Notes: a model not told the origin generated them from the sequence alone. A stretch of 64,000 nucleotides of DNA from Vagococcus fessus (GCF_003987565.1 NZ_NGJY01000001.1:835128-899127); one strand, 5' to 3'; shown: positions 18,501 to 27,865, counted from the stretch's first letter. Translations and numbers: made by a program.

Positions 18501-19445
18501 CTATCCATCTATTAATTTAATGGCCAATTGTTCACAAACGTTTTGAAACGAGACATTTGCTTCAATTTTTTGACGGCTTGCCAAGATTAATTCTAACCCT
18601 GCAAGTAATTTTCTTTGTGACCAGCGACTATTTCTAGCTGTAGGTTGTGCACCCGTAATTTTTCGGTTTAATTCTTCTCTGAAAAAGATAATAAGCATTT
18701 CAAATACTAACGCTTGTTGGTCTTTTTCTTTAAAGACTTTCACGACATGCTGTTGCACATAGACCATAGCAAATAAATTATCTGCTAAGATATAGTCTAC
18801 CCATTTTGAAACAGTTACTTTAGCTTCATTAAACCATTCATTTTGATAAAATTCAATAGCTTTAGATTGACTATTCGTTAATCGTGCTAAAAACTCTGCC
18901 TCTTGAGCAGGGATACCGTCTGATTTTAAAGTTTCAGTTAAGGTCTCTTTAGATAAAGGCATCAAATGGAAAATTTGACATCTTGATTGAATAGTTGGAA
19001 GAATTCGAGCTTTAGATGTGGTGATAAACATAATCACAATTTGACCATCTGGTTCCTCAATGAATTTCAAAAGACTATTGGCCGCACTTACTGTCATCTT
19101 TTCAGCTTCAGTAATCACAACTATTTTCTTTTGTCCTTCCATACCACTTTTTGTAAAGGTCGCTTTTATCTCTCTAATTTGATCTACTTTTATCGTTTGA
19201 CCATCAGGAATTATCGTCATCACGTCTGGATGTTCACCAGATAGGATACGCGTACAATTAATACATTCTCCGCAAGGTTTATTCCCCTCAGATATACAGA
19301 AAATCCCCTGGCTAAACCATTCTACTAACTCTCTTTTGCCTGTTCCTTCTAAACCCTCAAACAAATAAGCATGCGTTAAATGATTTGTTTCAATACTCTT
19401 TTGTAGCTGTTCACAAACGAGTGGTTGCTTTTTTTGTATTAACAT
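18501..19445 (-). CDS. holB: DNA polymerase III delta' subunit
   Basis: Clamp-loader subunit of 314 residues. A P-loop-like GLEGTGKRE (31-39) and a zinc module (CISEGNKPCGECINC) are visible, followed by the SRC motif (IQSRCQIF). It starts one base after the darA stop, with only a weak ribosome site, so translational coupling is likely. Confidence 0.95.
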   Translation of the reverse strand: MLIQKKQPLVCEQLQKSIETNHLTHAYLFEGLEGTGKRELVEWFSQGIFCISEGNKPCGECINCTRILSGEHPDVMTIIPDGQTIKVDQIREIKATFTKSGMEGQKKIVVITEAEKMTVSAANSLLKFIEEPDGQIVIMFITTSKARILPTIQSRCQIFHLMPLSKETLTETLKSDGIPAQEAEFLARLTNSQSKAIEFYQNEWFNEAKVTVSKWVDYILADNLFAMVYVQQHVVKVFKEKDQQALVFEMLIIFFREELNRKITGAQPTARNSRWSQRKLLAGLELILASRQKIEANVSFQNVCEQLAIKLIDG

Positions 19446-19446
19446 A

Positions 19447-19776
19447 TTAGAACTGGTGGAAACTTTCTACCGGAAGAACAAATACTGTCGCCCCTCCAAC
19501 TTGAACTGGAACTGGAACAGAGAAATAATTATCAACTGTTGGGTCTAAACTAATAGGTGAGGTCATATACTGTTCTCTTGCTTGGCAGACAGTCTCGATA
19601 AGTGTCAATGCTTCAGAAACACGATCAGATTCAATTCCGACGATAAATGTTGTATTACCTTCTTTTAGAAAACCGCCCGTTGTTGACAGTTTTGTTGCAC
19701 GAATATTATTCTCAATAAACTCTTCTGATAAACGGTTACTGTCTTTATCTTGTACGATTGCTAAAATTAATTTCAT
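19447..19776 (-). CDS. darA: Cyclic-di-AMP receptor DarA (YaaQ/PstA family)
   Basis: A PII-like signalling protein of 109 residues, the family length. The motifs LILAIVQDKDSNRL, LSTTGGFLKEGNTTFIVG and the C-terminal GGATVFVLPVESFHQF fit the DarA/PstA family, which binds c-di-AMP as a trimer. Its downstream target is unknown in any species that I recall. It is in the conserved tmk-darA-holB order. Confidence 0.93.
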   Translation of the reverse strand: MKLILAIVQDKDSNRLSEEFIENNIRATKLSTTGGFLKEGNTTFIVGIESDRVSEALTLIETVCQAREQYMTSPISLDPTVDNYFSVPVPVQVGGATVFVLPVESFHQF

Positions 19777-19808
19777 AATGTCTCCACCTTTCTATTGGTC
19801 CTACCTGT

Positions 19809-20456
19809 TTAATTTATAAATTCAGGAAATCGTTCCTTTAGTCTATTAAAGCAAGTATTGGCAACTTCTTCAATAGATACGCTACCATCAATGGTTAAAA
19901 TTCGATCTGGATTAGCTTTAACTAGCTCTAAATAGCCTGTCCTTACCTTTTTATGGAAATCTAAAGCTTCATTATCAAGACGATCTACTTCTGTTGTTTT
20001 TCGCCCTTTAGCAATGCGCTCTAATCCTAATTCTGATTCCACATCAATATATAGGGTTACATCAGGTCTTAGACCATCACAGGCAAACTCATTGATACTT
20101 GCGATTTCAGCCATTCCAATCTCACGACCTGCCCCTTGATAAGCAAGAGAACTGTCTACAAAACGGTCACACAAGACAATTGCTTTTCTATCAAGCGCTG
20201 GGATGACTTTTTCAACTAAATGTTGACGGCGTGCAGCGGCATATAATAGTGCTTCTGTGCGTTCATCCATTTCTGTATGTTTCGGGTCTAGTATAATTGT
20301 TCTTATCTTTTCAGCTATTGGGATACCACCTGGTTCGCGTGTTAAAACTAACTCATGTTGAGTCGCTTTTTCAATCATTGGTGCTAACGCCTGAATTAAG
20401 CTTGTTTTACCCGCTCCATCAGGTCCCTCTACTGTAATAAAAATACCTCTATCCAT
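19809..20456 (-). CDS. tmk: Thymidylate kinase
   Basis: Phosphorylates dTMP to dTDP. The P-loop GPDGAGKTS is at 11-19, with the DRx motif (CDRFVDSSLAYQG) and the LID region RIAKGRKTTEVDRLD. Length 215 is normal. Operon with recR upstream and darA downstream. Confidence 0.97.
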   Translation of the reverse strand: MDRGIFITVEGPDGAGKTSLIQALAPMIEKATQHELVLTREPGGIPIAEKIRTIILDPKHTEMDERTEALLYAAARRQHLVEKVIPALDRKAIVLCDRFVDSSLAYQGAGREIGMAEIASINEFACDGLRPDVTLYIDVESELGLERIAKGRKTTEVDRLDNEALDFHKKVRTGYLELVKANPDRILTIDGSVSIEEVANTCFNRLKERFPEFIN

Positions 20457-20488
20457 CGTTTTCCACTCCTAATTTATTGCGATGACTC

Positions 20489-21085
20489 TTAAATTTCACG
20501 TCTGCCTTCTACTGCTTTAAGTAACGTTACTTCATCAGCATATTCTATATCACTACCTACTGATAAACCGTGAGCAAGACGTGTCACCTTAATGCCTGCT
20601 GGTTTAATCAAGCGAGACAAGTACATCGCAGTTGCTTCACCTTCTGTTGTTGCATTTGTCGCGATAATGACTTCTTTGATCTCATCATCATGAAGTCGTT
20701 TGATTAAAGTCGCAATATTGATATCATCCGGTCCTGTCCCATCCATTGGCGATAAGACACCATGAAGAACGTGGTATTGTCCTTTATACTCTCGCATTTT
20801 TTCTAAAGACATCACATCTTTAGTCTCTTCTACAACTAATACAACACTCTTATCACGTGTTTTATCTTGGCATATCTCACAAAGTGCTTCTTCTGTGATA
20901 TTTCCACACGTTTCACAGTAATGCAGGTCACGTTTTACACTGATTAATGATTTAGCAAAATCATTAACATCTTCTTCACGCATATCTAATGTAAAGAATG
21001 CTAAACGTGTCGCTGTTTTGGCTCCAATACCTGGTAATCTCATGTAACTATCTATTAACTTCGCAATTGGTGTTGGATAATGCAT
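20489..21085 (-). CDS. recR: Recombination mediator RecR
   Basis: RecFOR-pathway protein of 198 residues. It has an N-terminal helix-hairpin-helix ([14 protein letters not shown]), a four-cysteine zinc finger ([16 protein letters not shown]) and a Toprim domain ([12 protein letters not shown]...[11 protein letters not shown]). A terminator-like hairpin lies between it and ybaB upstream. Confidence 0.97.
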   Translation of the reverse strand: MHYPTPIAKLIDSYMRLPGIGAKTATRLAFFTLDMREEDVNDFAKSLISVKRDLHYCETCGNITEEALCEICQDKTRDKSVVLVVEETKDVMSLEKMREYKGQYHVLHGVLSPMDGTGPDDINIATLIKRLHDDEIKEVIIATNATTEGEATAMYLSRLIKPAGIKVTRLAHGLSVGSDIEYADEVTLLKAVEGRREI

Positions 21086-21120
21086 CGTAACCCTTCTTTC
21101 TTAACTTGACTTTAATTCAT

Positions 21121-21148
21121 AAAAAAACAGGAAGAACTCTTCCTGTTT
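21121..21148 (-). terminator. Intra-block terminator between ybaB and recR
   Basis: On the minus strand AAACAGGAAGA pairs with TCTTCCTGTTT around a short loop, then a T-run. It would cut the transcript from dnaX-ybaB, so recR onward may need readthrough or a separate promoter. Confidence 0.8.
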
Positions 21149-21157
21149 CGACGGTTA

Positions 21158-21472
21158 CTAGAATCCCGGCATACCTTTTGTGTATTTACCCATTGTGCGT
21201 TCCGTTTCTTTTTCGATTTTACCTAATGCATCGTTAACAGCAGTAAGTACTAAATCTTGTAACATCTCTGGATCTTCTGGGTCGATAATTTCAGGTTTGA
21301 CTGTTAAATCAACCATTTTACGGTCACCTGTGAAGGTTACTTCTACTAAATCATTTGTTGCAACACCTGTAAATTCAGTTGCATTTAAAGCTTCTTGTGC
21401 AGCCACCATTTCTTTTTGCATTTTTTGCATTTGTTTCATCATACCTTGCATATTTCCCATACCACGCATCAT
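21158..21472 (-). CDS. YbaB/EbfC nucleoid-associated protein
   Basis: A 104-residue DNA-binding protein of the YbaB/EbfC family. The N-terminus is rich in methionine and glutamine ([20 protein letters not shown]), followed by the conserved beta core and C-terminal helix ([12 protein letters not shown]). It is located between dnaX and recR as in most bacteria. GGAGTG precedes the double ATG; either Met may be the start. Confidence 0.95.
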   Translation of the reverse strand: MMRGMGNMQGMMKQMQKMQKEMVAAQEALNATEFTGVATNDLVEVTFTGDRKMVDLTVKPEIIDPEDPEMLQDLVLTAVNDALGKIEKETERTMGKYTKGMPGF

Positions 21473-21514
21473 AATTCAATCACTCCTATATTTTAATTGT
21501 TTTTATTAGTTAGT

Positions 21515-23284
21515 TTAATCATTTATAACTTCTACAACATCTTCACCAAATAATTCTAAAGCTGTATCAACGGCCGTTGTTTCTGTTTGGGCTTGCTCCT
21601 CTTCACCAGCGATTTGAACATAAGCCCCTTCGTCAGGTGCCTCTTGTTCATCAGTTGGTGCTGATGGACGTTGGTTAATAAAGTCATTTCGTAAGCCTGC
21701 CCATTTATCAGATGGAATACATACGATAGACGGTTCAAATTGTAGTAAACGCTGTAAGCCTTGCTTCGTATTAGCGTGAAGGTCAGTATCTTCACTCGCT
21801 CGTTGACACACAATCTCGTAATCAAAGGCTAAGACTAATCCTTTAGGACTTGCTGCTACTGGTTGACTCGCTTTTAACATCGCACGCTGCGTTACAGTTA
21901 GCAGTTGTAATAACTCATCCCAAGCCTCTTGAACTTGAACCAATTGAGGACGTGTTGCCTCGTTTAATACTTGATACACACGTTCTGTTGGTAAGCGGTA
22001 CGACGACTTAGATGGTGCTTTTTTAGGCGTCTCTTTTTTATTTGATTGAGTACCTTGACTGCCTACTTCTTTAAATCTTGCTTCTAACTGACTCATCCGT
22101 TCGAGTAAGCCTTGTACGACATCATCACTTACCGCTGATGCTGATGGTGAATTACTTTGTTCACCCATCATAACTTCTGTATGAACCGGAGCGCTCGGAC
22201 GATTTCCTACATTTGAAAGCTTAACTATCGCCACTTCCAAATAAATATCTGGATGATTTGTAAATCTTACTTCTTTTTGAGTCTCGCTTAAAATGCTAAT
22301 GTACTCGTAAATTAAAGGAGCTGGCATTTGGTCGCTCAACTCTTTAAATAAATCCGTCATCATTCCATTTTGACTCATCAATAAATTAGGGGCTTGCTGA
22401 TACATCAACAAGTCACGACAATACAGTAGTAAATCTTCTAACATTCTACTACTTTCTTTGCCTTCTGAAAGCAGGGCTTGTAATAACGTTAAACCTTGTT
22501 CTGTTTCATGTTTAAAACAACTTGAAACTAACTGATCTAAACGTTCAGCAGTTAAACTACCTGTTACTTTAAGTGCTGTATCGGTTGTTAAGTTTCCTTC
22601 ACTGAAAGATAAAGCTTGGTCTAAAATACTTAAAGCATCACGCATACCACCCTCAGCTGCACGGGCAATCACGAATAAACTTTGCTCTTCGTACTCAACT
22701 GACATCTCTGTTAAGATATGCCCTAAATGAGCGACGATATCACTTGTGTCAATTCGTTTAAAATCAAAACGTTGTGTTCTTGAAATAATTGTTAATGGAA
22801 TTTTATGAGGTTCAGTTGTTGCCAAAATAAAAATAACATTACTCGGTGGCTCTTCTAATGTTTTTAACAGGGCATTAAATGCTCCTGTTGATAACATATG
22901 GACCTCATCTATGATATACACTTTATACGTTGCTTGTGTTGGCGCGTATTTTACTTTTTCACGGATATCTCTAATTTCTTCGACACCATTGTTACTTGCC
23001 GCATCAATCTCAATAACATCATTAAGACGGCCTTCGGTTATCCCTTTACAAATATCACAGTCATTACACGGTTCCCCATCTTGGTTATTCGGACAGTTAA
23101 TCGCTTTTGCAAAAATTTTAGCTGCACTGGTTTTCCCTGTCCCCCTAGGACCTGTAAATAAATACGCATGAGAGGTTTTATTTTGAATAATCGCATTCTT
23201 TAAAGTTTGAGTCACCATTTTCTGGCCGACAATAGTATCAAAACGCTGTGAGCGCCAGACTCTATACAAAGCTTGATAAGACAT
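21515..23284 (-). CDS. dnaX: DNA polymerase III tau/gamma subunit
   Basis: The clamp-loader ATPase, 589 residues from the ATG at 23284 (GAGGGAG site); an earlier ATG 27 bases upstream lacks spacing. Visible are Walker A GPRGTGKTS, a zinc module CPNNQDGEPCNDCDIC, Walker B with VYIIDEVHML and the SRC-like ISRTQRF. The C-terminal third (from about 400) is low-complexity then the tau-specific domain. A run of six A on the coding strand (22034-22039) lies at the start of the linker, where slippage would quickly hit a stop. Confidence 0.96.
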   Translation of the reverse strand: MSYQALYRVWRSQRFDTIVGQKMVTQTLKNAIIQNKTSHAYLFTGPRGTGKTSAAKIFAKAINCPNNQDGEPCNDCDICKGITEGRLNDVIEIDAASNNGVEEIRDIREKVKYAPTQATYKVYIIDEVHMLSTGAFNALLKTLEEPPSNVIFILATTEPHKIPLTIISRTQRFDFKRIDTSDIVAHLGHILTEMSVEYEEQSLFVIARAAEGGMRDALSILDQALSFSEGNLTTDTALKVTGSLTAERLDQLVSSCFKHETEQGLTLLQALLSEGKESSRMLEDLLLYCRDLLMYQQAPNLLMSQNGMMTDLFKELSDQMPAPLIYEYISILSETQKEVRFTNHPDIYLEVAIVKLSNVGNRPSAPVHTEVMMGEQSNSPSASAVSDDVVQGLLERMSQLEARFKEVGSQGTQSNKKETPKKAPSKSSYRLPTERVYQVLNEATRPQLVQVQEAWDELLQLLTVTQRAMLKASQPVAASPKGLVLAFDYEIVCQRASEDTDLHANTKQGLQRLLQFEPSIVCIPSDKWAGLRNDFINQRPSAPTDEQEAPDEGAYVQIAGEEEQAQTETTAVDTALELFGEDVVEVIND

Positions 23285-23410
23285 TTTGCTCCCTCTCTTT
23301 CTTGAAATCACTAGTCATTATTATACGTTATTCACTACTAAAATGCCACCTATCTCTCCTATTTTAAACCCTAAATTTCAAAAGAACATAGCATATAAAA
23401 CCACCTTAAA

Positions 23411-23468
23411 ATAGACACTTATTTTTCAATCGTCTATCTATTATTAAGGTTAATGGATATGATATAAT
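23411..23468 (+). promoter_or_regulatory. Probable promoter of the ydjIGH-like operon with inverted repeat
   Basis: A perfect -10 box TATAAT (23463-23468) stands about 38 bases before the start codon, but no good -35 box is 16-18 bases upstream. Instead the inverted repeat ATAGAC-N15-GTCTAT (23411-23437) lies just upstream of that position, where an activator could bind. The remaining 221-base gap to dnaX shows nothing else clear. Confidence 0.4.
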
Positions 23469-23505
23469 AGCAGTAAAATTTATTATAAAAAGGAGCGTTT
23501 ACAAT

Positions 23506-24738
23506 ATGGGGTTAATTAAAGCAGGTCTTGATTCATTAAACGGAGGCTTAGCCGATCAGTGGCTAGAGGTCATCGAACCTTCCGATTTAAGCGATAAAAC
23601 AGTAATGACTACTGGTATTCTAGCTAGAAAAGATGAACGTCGTGGCTCAAATAAAAAAGGCACACCTGGTGTTATTACAGATGGTTCGGTTATTCGTGTT
23701 TATCCTAATACTATGATGCTACTTGTTGATGGCGGCAAAATCATCGACTATACAGCTGAAGAAGGTTACTACACTGTTGAAAATGATAAAGCTCCTTCAA
23801 TGTTTTCTGGTGGCTTAAAAGCAGCAATCAGTGAATCATTTAGCCGTTTCAAATTTGGTGGGACAACACCTCAAAATCAACAAGTTATTTACATTAACTT
23901 ACAAGAAATTAGAGGCATTAAATTCGGAACACCTACTCCTCTTAACTATTTTGATAATTTCTACAATGCCGAACTATTCCTACGTGCTCACGGGAACTAT
24001 TCAATGCGCGTTGTGGATCCCATTTTATTCTATACACAAGTTCTTTCAAAATCAGCAACACACGTTACAATTGATGAAATCAATGAACAATTCTTAGCAG
24101 AATTCTTAACAGCCTTCCAAACATCAATCAACCAACTATCAGCTAACGGCGAACGTATCTCATACGTCCCTTCTAAGAGCATGGAACTTAGCAAGTTTAT
24201 GGCTGATGTTTTAGACGATGAATGGAAAGCAAATCGTGGGATGGAAGTCGTTTCTGTTGCTGTCGCAAGCATCTCTTATACAGACGATTCAACTGAATTA
24301 ATCAATATGCGTAACAAAGGGGCTATGCTTGGTGACCCTTCTATCCGAGAAGGTTTTGTTCAAGGCTCTATTGCAAGTGGTATGGAAGCAGCCGGCTCTA
24401 ATGCAGCTGGTGCTACAACCGGCTTTATGGGTATGGGCGCCGGTATGAATGCTGGAGGTAGTTTCATGGGTGCAGCTAGTCAATCAAATCAACAACAAAT
24501 GGCAGCTAATGCTGAAAAACAAGCGCAAGATACTTCTGCTGATACATGGGAATGTCCAAAAGATGGTACAAAAAATACAGGTAAATTCTGTTCAGAATGT
24601 GGTGAAGCAAAACCTGCTCCTGTTTCTGCTGGCATTCAAATGAAATGTGGTGCTTGCGAACAAGTTGTGACAATTTCTGGTTCAGTTCCAAAATTCTGTC
24701 CTGAATGTGGCCAACCGTTCCAAGGATTACCTCTTTAA
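23506..24738 (+). CDS. SPFH-domain protein with C-terminal zinc ribbons (YdjI-like)
   Basis: A 410-residue protein of the YdjI/COG4260 group of SPFH (stomatin/flotillin-like) proteins. The SPFH core spans about 30-270. A Gly/Met/Ala-rich linker follows (about 290-340), then two zinc ribbons: CPKDGTKNTGKFCSECG and CGACEQVV...FCPECG. There is no membrane helix. In Bacillus YdjI is recruited to the membrane by YdjG and YdjH and in turn recruits the PspA homologue YdjF. Here the two membrane partners follow directly, but no PspA gene is adjacent. AAGGAG precedes the ATG. Confidence 0.88.
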   Translation: MGLIKAGLDSLNGGLADQWLEVIEPSDLSDKTVMTTGILARKDERRGSNKKGTPGVITDGSVIRVYPNTMMLLVDGGKIIDYTAEEGYYTVENDKAPSMFSGGLKAAISESFSRFKFGGTTPQNQQVIYINLQEIRGIKFGTPTPLNYFDNFYNAELFLRAHGNYSMRVVDPILFYTQVLSKSATHVTIDEINEQFLAEFLTAFQTSINQLSANGERISYVPSKSMELSKFMADVLDDEWKANRGMEVVSVAVASISYTDDSTELINMRNKGAMLGDPSIREGFVQGSIASGMEAAGSNAAGATTGFMGMGAGMNAGGSFMGAASQSNQQQMAANAEKQAQDTSADTWECPKDGTKNTGKFCSECGEAKPAPVSAGIQMKCGACEQVVTISGSVPKFCPECGQPFQGLPL

Positions 24739-24784
24739 AAAGCAGTAACTTACGCGACTTACTTTTATGCAAAGGAGGAATCCC

Positions 24785-25924
24785 ATGAACGATGTTATCA
24801 GTCACAAGTGTCCTAACTGTGATGGTCCGTTACTCTTTGACCCAAAAGAACAAGATTTTCACTGTGAATTTTGTTTAAGTCGTTTTTCAGAGTCTGACAT
24901 TAAAGATTTTGAAAAACAAAATGCGCCACAAGTGCACGAGGACCAGGACGTCACTCCCGAATTAGATTCTACTGAACCTAGTTATGAAGAGAGTTCTTCC
25001 GACACGGTACAAGATACTTTTTCAGATGAATCAGAAGAGATGTCACTCTTTAATTGCCCAAGTTGTGGCGCTGAAATTGTGACAGAGAGTACCACGGCTG
25101 CAACGTATTGTTATTATTGCCACAATCCTGTAGTTTTAGCTGGACGCCTTAACGGTAAATACTTACCTGAGTCCGTTTTACCTTTTAAAATTGAAGAAAA
25201 AGAAGCCGTCTCTGCTTTTCTAGATTGGGGTCGAAAGAAATACTTTATCCCGAAAGACTTCTTTTCTAATTCTCAAGTTGAAAAACTTACGGGTGTCTAT
25301 TTCCCTTATTGGGTGACGAATGCCGACTTAAAAGGTGAATTAGAAGCCGAAGCGAATTCTATTAGCGTATGGCATATGGGTGATTACGAATATACTCAGA
25401 CTAAAAAGTACCGATTGTACCGAAAAGGGAATATGTCCTTTCGAGCCCTTGTCAAAAATGCACTCAATAAAAATAGCTCTGTTACGATGGTTGAGTCCGT
25501 TCAACCCTTTCCTATTGATGATGCTATTCCATTTAAATCACAATACCTTTCTGGCTTCCAAGCAGAAAAACGTGACATTGAATATGAAGACTTAGCAGAC
25601 ACCATTCAAGATGAATTAAAAAATTATGCCGGTGCTACCTTATCAGATACTGTACACGGCTATACAACGGTTTATAACAAAAAAATGAGAAGTACAATTC
25701 AAAGCGATGACCAACATTATGTCTTGCTTCCTGTTTGGCTTCTAACTTATAAAAATCAAGATAATCCTTCTCTAGAAGAAAAACCTTTTTACTACGCGAT
25801 GAATGGCTACACAGGAAAAATTAGCGGAAAGCTTCCTGTAGATAAAGTTAAATTGTCATTAGCTTCTATCGGTTTAGGAACACTTGTTGCTGGCTTAGTC
25901 ATGTTAGGAGGTTACATGCTATGA
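24785..25924 (+). CDS. TFIIB-type zinc-ribbon membrane protein (YdjG-like)
   Basis: A 379-residue protein with an N-terminal zinc ribbon (CPNCDGPLLF...CEFC, about 8-32), an acidic Ser/Glu/Asp-rich linker, a second zinc ribbon (CPSCGAEIVTES...CYYC), a globular middle and one or two C-terminal hydrophobic helices (about 355-379). The start at 24785 is set by AAAGGAGG; the upstream ATG lies inside that site. It is the likely membrane anchor for the SPFH protein. Its stop overlaps the next gene by 4 bases (ATGA). Confidence 0.85.
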   Translation: MNDVISHKCPNCDGPLLFDPKEQDFHCEFCLSRFSESDIKDFEKQNAPQVHEDQDVTPELDSTEPSYEESSSDTVQDTFSDESEEMSLFNCPSCGAEIVTESTTAATYCYYCHNPVVLAGRLNGKYLPESVLPFKIEEKEAVSAFLDWGRKKYFIPKDFFSNSQVEKLTGVYFPYWVTNADLKGELEAEANSISVWHMGDYEYTQTKKYRLYRKGNMSFRALVKNALNKNSSVTMVESVQPFPIDDAIPFKSQYLSGFQAEKRDIEYEDLADTIQDELKNYAGATLSDTVHGYTTVYNKKMRSTIQSDDQHYVLLPVWLLTYKNQDNPSLEEKPFYYAMNGYTGKISGKLPVDKVKLSLASIGLGTLVAGLVMLGGYML

Positions 25925-26709
25925 GATATTCATTACGCTGGATACTATTACTCGCTTTATCTTTCTGTTTGTACTTACCTAATGCGTTAAGCCAAGCCTA
26001 CGCTTCTGAAAATGTGATTGACCAAGCTGGTCTTTTCACTACCGAAGAAGTTACTGAGATAAACAAGGCTGTTTCTAACTTTAAAAATCAAACTAAAATG
26101 GATGCTGTGGTTTTAACCACTGATAATGCAGAAGGTAAGAGCGCCATGGAAGTAGCTGATGATTACTATGACCAGCATGATTATGGGACTGGACCTGATA
26201 AAAGTGGTTTCCTTTTCTTAATCGACATGGACAATAGAACTTACTATATTTCTACCGCAGGCAAGATGATGTCCATCATTGATGGTAACAGACGTGAACG
26301 TATGTTAGATCATTCTGAAGATGAGATGTATCGACAACAATTTGGTCAGGCTGCTTTAAGTATCTTAGAAGATATGACAGATTACGCTAATCGTTATGAT
26401 TATGACCAAGAAACTGGACAGCTTTCTCGCATCAGAACATTGAGTCCTCTTAAAATACTTATCGGGGTAGTAGCTGGTATTATCTCAGCTATTGCTTGTT
26501 ACAGCTCAATAGTTAGTAACTATAGTCTAAAACGTTCTACTTATAATTATGATTATCGTCAAAATGGTAATCTCGAACTTTTAGACCGACAAGATCAGTT
26601 AGTTAACACCTTTACAACTTCAAGGTACGTCCCTCGTGCCAATTACGGAAATGGCAATCATACATCAGGTGGTGGAAATAGCCATGGTGGTGGCGGTCGT
26701 AGTTTCTAA
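25921..26709 (+). CDS. TPM-domain membrane protein (YdjH/YgcG-like)
   Basis: A 262-residue protein with a signal peptide (about 1-29, cleavage near SQAYASE), an extracytoplasmic TPM domain (about 33-160, starting VIDQAGLFTTEEVTEIN), one membrane helix (about 178-200) and a C-terminal Gly/Asn/His-rich tail ending GGGGRSF, a pattern typical of YgcG proteins. It is the third member of the operon and matches Bacillus YdjH. Translationally coupled to the zinc-ribbon gene. Confidence 0.87.
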   Translation: MRYSLRWILLLALSFCLYLPNALSQAYASENVIDQAGLFTTEEVTEINKAVSNFKNQTKMDAVVLTTDNAEGKSAMEVADDYYDQHDYGTGPDKSGFLFLIDMDNRTYYISTAGKMMSIIDGNRRERMLDHSEDEMYRQQFGQAALSILEDMTDYANRYDYDQETGQLSRIRTLSPLKILIGVVAGIISAIACYSSIVSNYSLKRSTYNYDYRQNGNLELLDRQDQLVNTFTTSRYVPRANYGNGNHTSGGGNSHGGGGRSF

Positions 26710-26710
26710 T

Positions 26711-26747
26711 AAAAAAAGATGAACGCTTATCGCGTTCATCTTTTTTT
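26711..26747. terminator. Bidirectional terminator between TPM gene and OCD gene
   Basis: AAAAAAAGATGAACGC pairs with GCGTTCATCTTTTTTT around TTATC. It serves the convergent plus-strand operon and minus-strand gene. Confidence 0.9.
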
Positions 26748-27729
26748 AGTTTATTTCTTTACCTAAGCCTAATTCTCGTGCTTTATCCACAATTTTTTGT
26801 GCGGTTACACTATCAAGAACAGCCGAACCTACCGTTTTAAAAATTGTAATATCATCTACAGCTTGACGTCCTTCTATTTGACCTAAGACTAATTGACCTA
26901 ACTCACCAGTGTAAGCTTCTTCCGTTACAACTCCATCTTTAATTGGGTCTATAAAATCTCCTGCTTCTGCCATAACCCCTTCAGTTGTATCGAAAATAAT
27001 AGTATCCGCCACTTTAATAATCTCTGCAGGGATTTCTTTCATTACTGGTGTATATGAACCTACTCCATTAATATGAGCCCCTTTTTTAACATCTACGGCA
27101 TCAAAAGTTGGCATTCTAGAAGTCGTAACTGTTGTAATAACATCAGCATCAGTTACTGTTTCTTTTGGTGTCTTTGTCGCTTTAAACGTCACAGTTGGGT
27201 GTTGTTTCGCAACAGTCTCACAAAAAGCTTCTGCACGCTCAATATCTCGATCGTAAACATTGATTTGTTTAAACTCTCTCACGGTTAACATCGCCTCTAA
27301 TTGACTTTCAGCTTGTCCACCCGTACCTATTAGCGCGCCGATTTCAACTTCTTTGTTAGCCAACATATCCGTTGCTGCACCTTGAACTGCACCTGTTCTG
27401 AGTTGTGTAAGATAAGTTCCATCTACAATCGCATCAACCACGCCTATTTCTGGATTTAAAACAATCATCGTTGCCGGTAAATTAGGAAGTCCTTTTTTAT
27501 AGTTATCAGGATAAACGGATACGATTTTCACACCTAATGAAGGCTCTGCTCCACCAGAATAGGCTGGCATAAACAAACTTTGACCATTTTGTTCTTCTAA
27601 ATTAAGATTCACTCGTAACGGCACTTGTGTTTTGCCCTCTGTATATAAACGTAAGGCCTCTTTATCAGCTTCAATTGCCTCTTTCATTGTAAAACAGTTT
27701 TGAATATCTTCTTTTGATAATACTAACAT
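26746..27729 (-). CDS. Ornithine cyclodeaminase / mu-crystallin family dehydrogenase
   Basis: A 327-residue NAD(P)-dependent protein. The Rossmann motif is GALIGTGGQAESQ (about 131-143), and the substrate loop includes LFMPAYSGG and the conserved lysine in SLGVKIVSVYP. Family members include ornithine cyclodeaminase, alanine dehydrogenase (archaeal type) and imine reductases; the substrate cannot be chosen from sequence alone. It is monocistronic and lies between ffs and the ydjIGH-like operon. Confidence 0.85.
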   Translation of the reverse strand: MLVLSKEDIQNCFTMKEAIEADKEALRLYTEGKTQVPLRVNLNLEEQNGQSLFMPAYSGGAEPSLGVKIVSVYPDNYKKGLPNLPATMIVLNPEIGVVDAIVDGTYLTQLRTGAVQGAATDMLANKEVEIGALIGTGGQAESQLEAMLTVREFKQINVYDRDIERAEAFCETVAKQHPTVTFKATKTPKETVTDADVITTVTTSRMPTFDAVDVKKGAHINGVGSYTPVMKEIPAEIIKVADTIIFDTTEGVMAEAGDFIDPIKDGVVTEEAYTGELGQLVLGQIEGRQAVDDITIFKTVGSAVLDSVTAQKIVDKARELGLGKEIN

Positions 27730-27816
27730 TTTATCTGCCTCCTCTAAAATTACTACCCTTCTCTTAGCATACTATAGCGTTTGCAAATAATCATCTATAA
27801 ACTCACAGTTTAACAA

Positions 27817-27852
27817 TAAAAAAAGAGCTACGATTTCTCGTAGCTCTTTTGA
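27817..27852 (-). terminator. Terminator of the SRP RNA gene
   Basis: On the minus strand AAAAGAGCTACGA and TCGTAGCTCTTTT form a perfect stem with a GAAA loop, followed by a T-run. Confidence 0.9.
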
Positions 27853-27865
27853 AAAGTCATATAAA

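Noticed and set aside
27755..27800. cre-like TTTGCAAACGC upstream of the ornithine-cyclodeaminase-family gene
   Set aside because: The last two defined positions of the cre consensus do not match, so it was not listed as a site.
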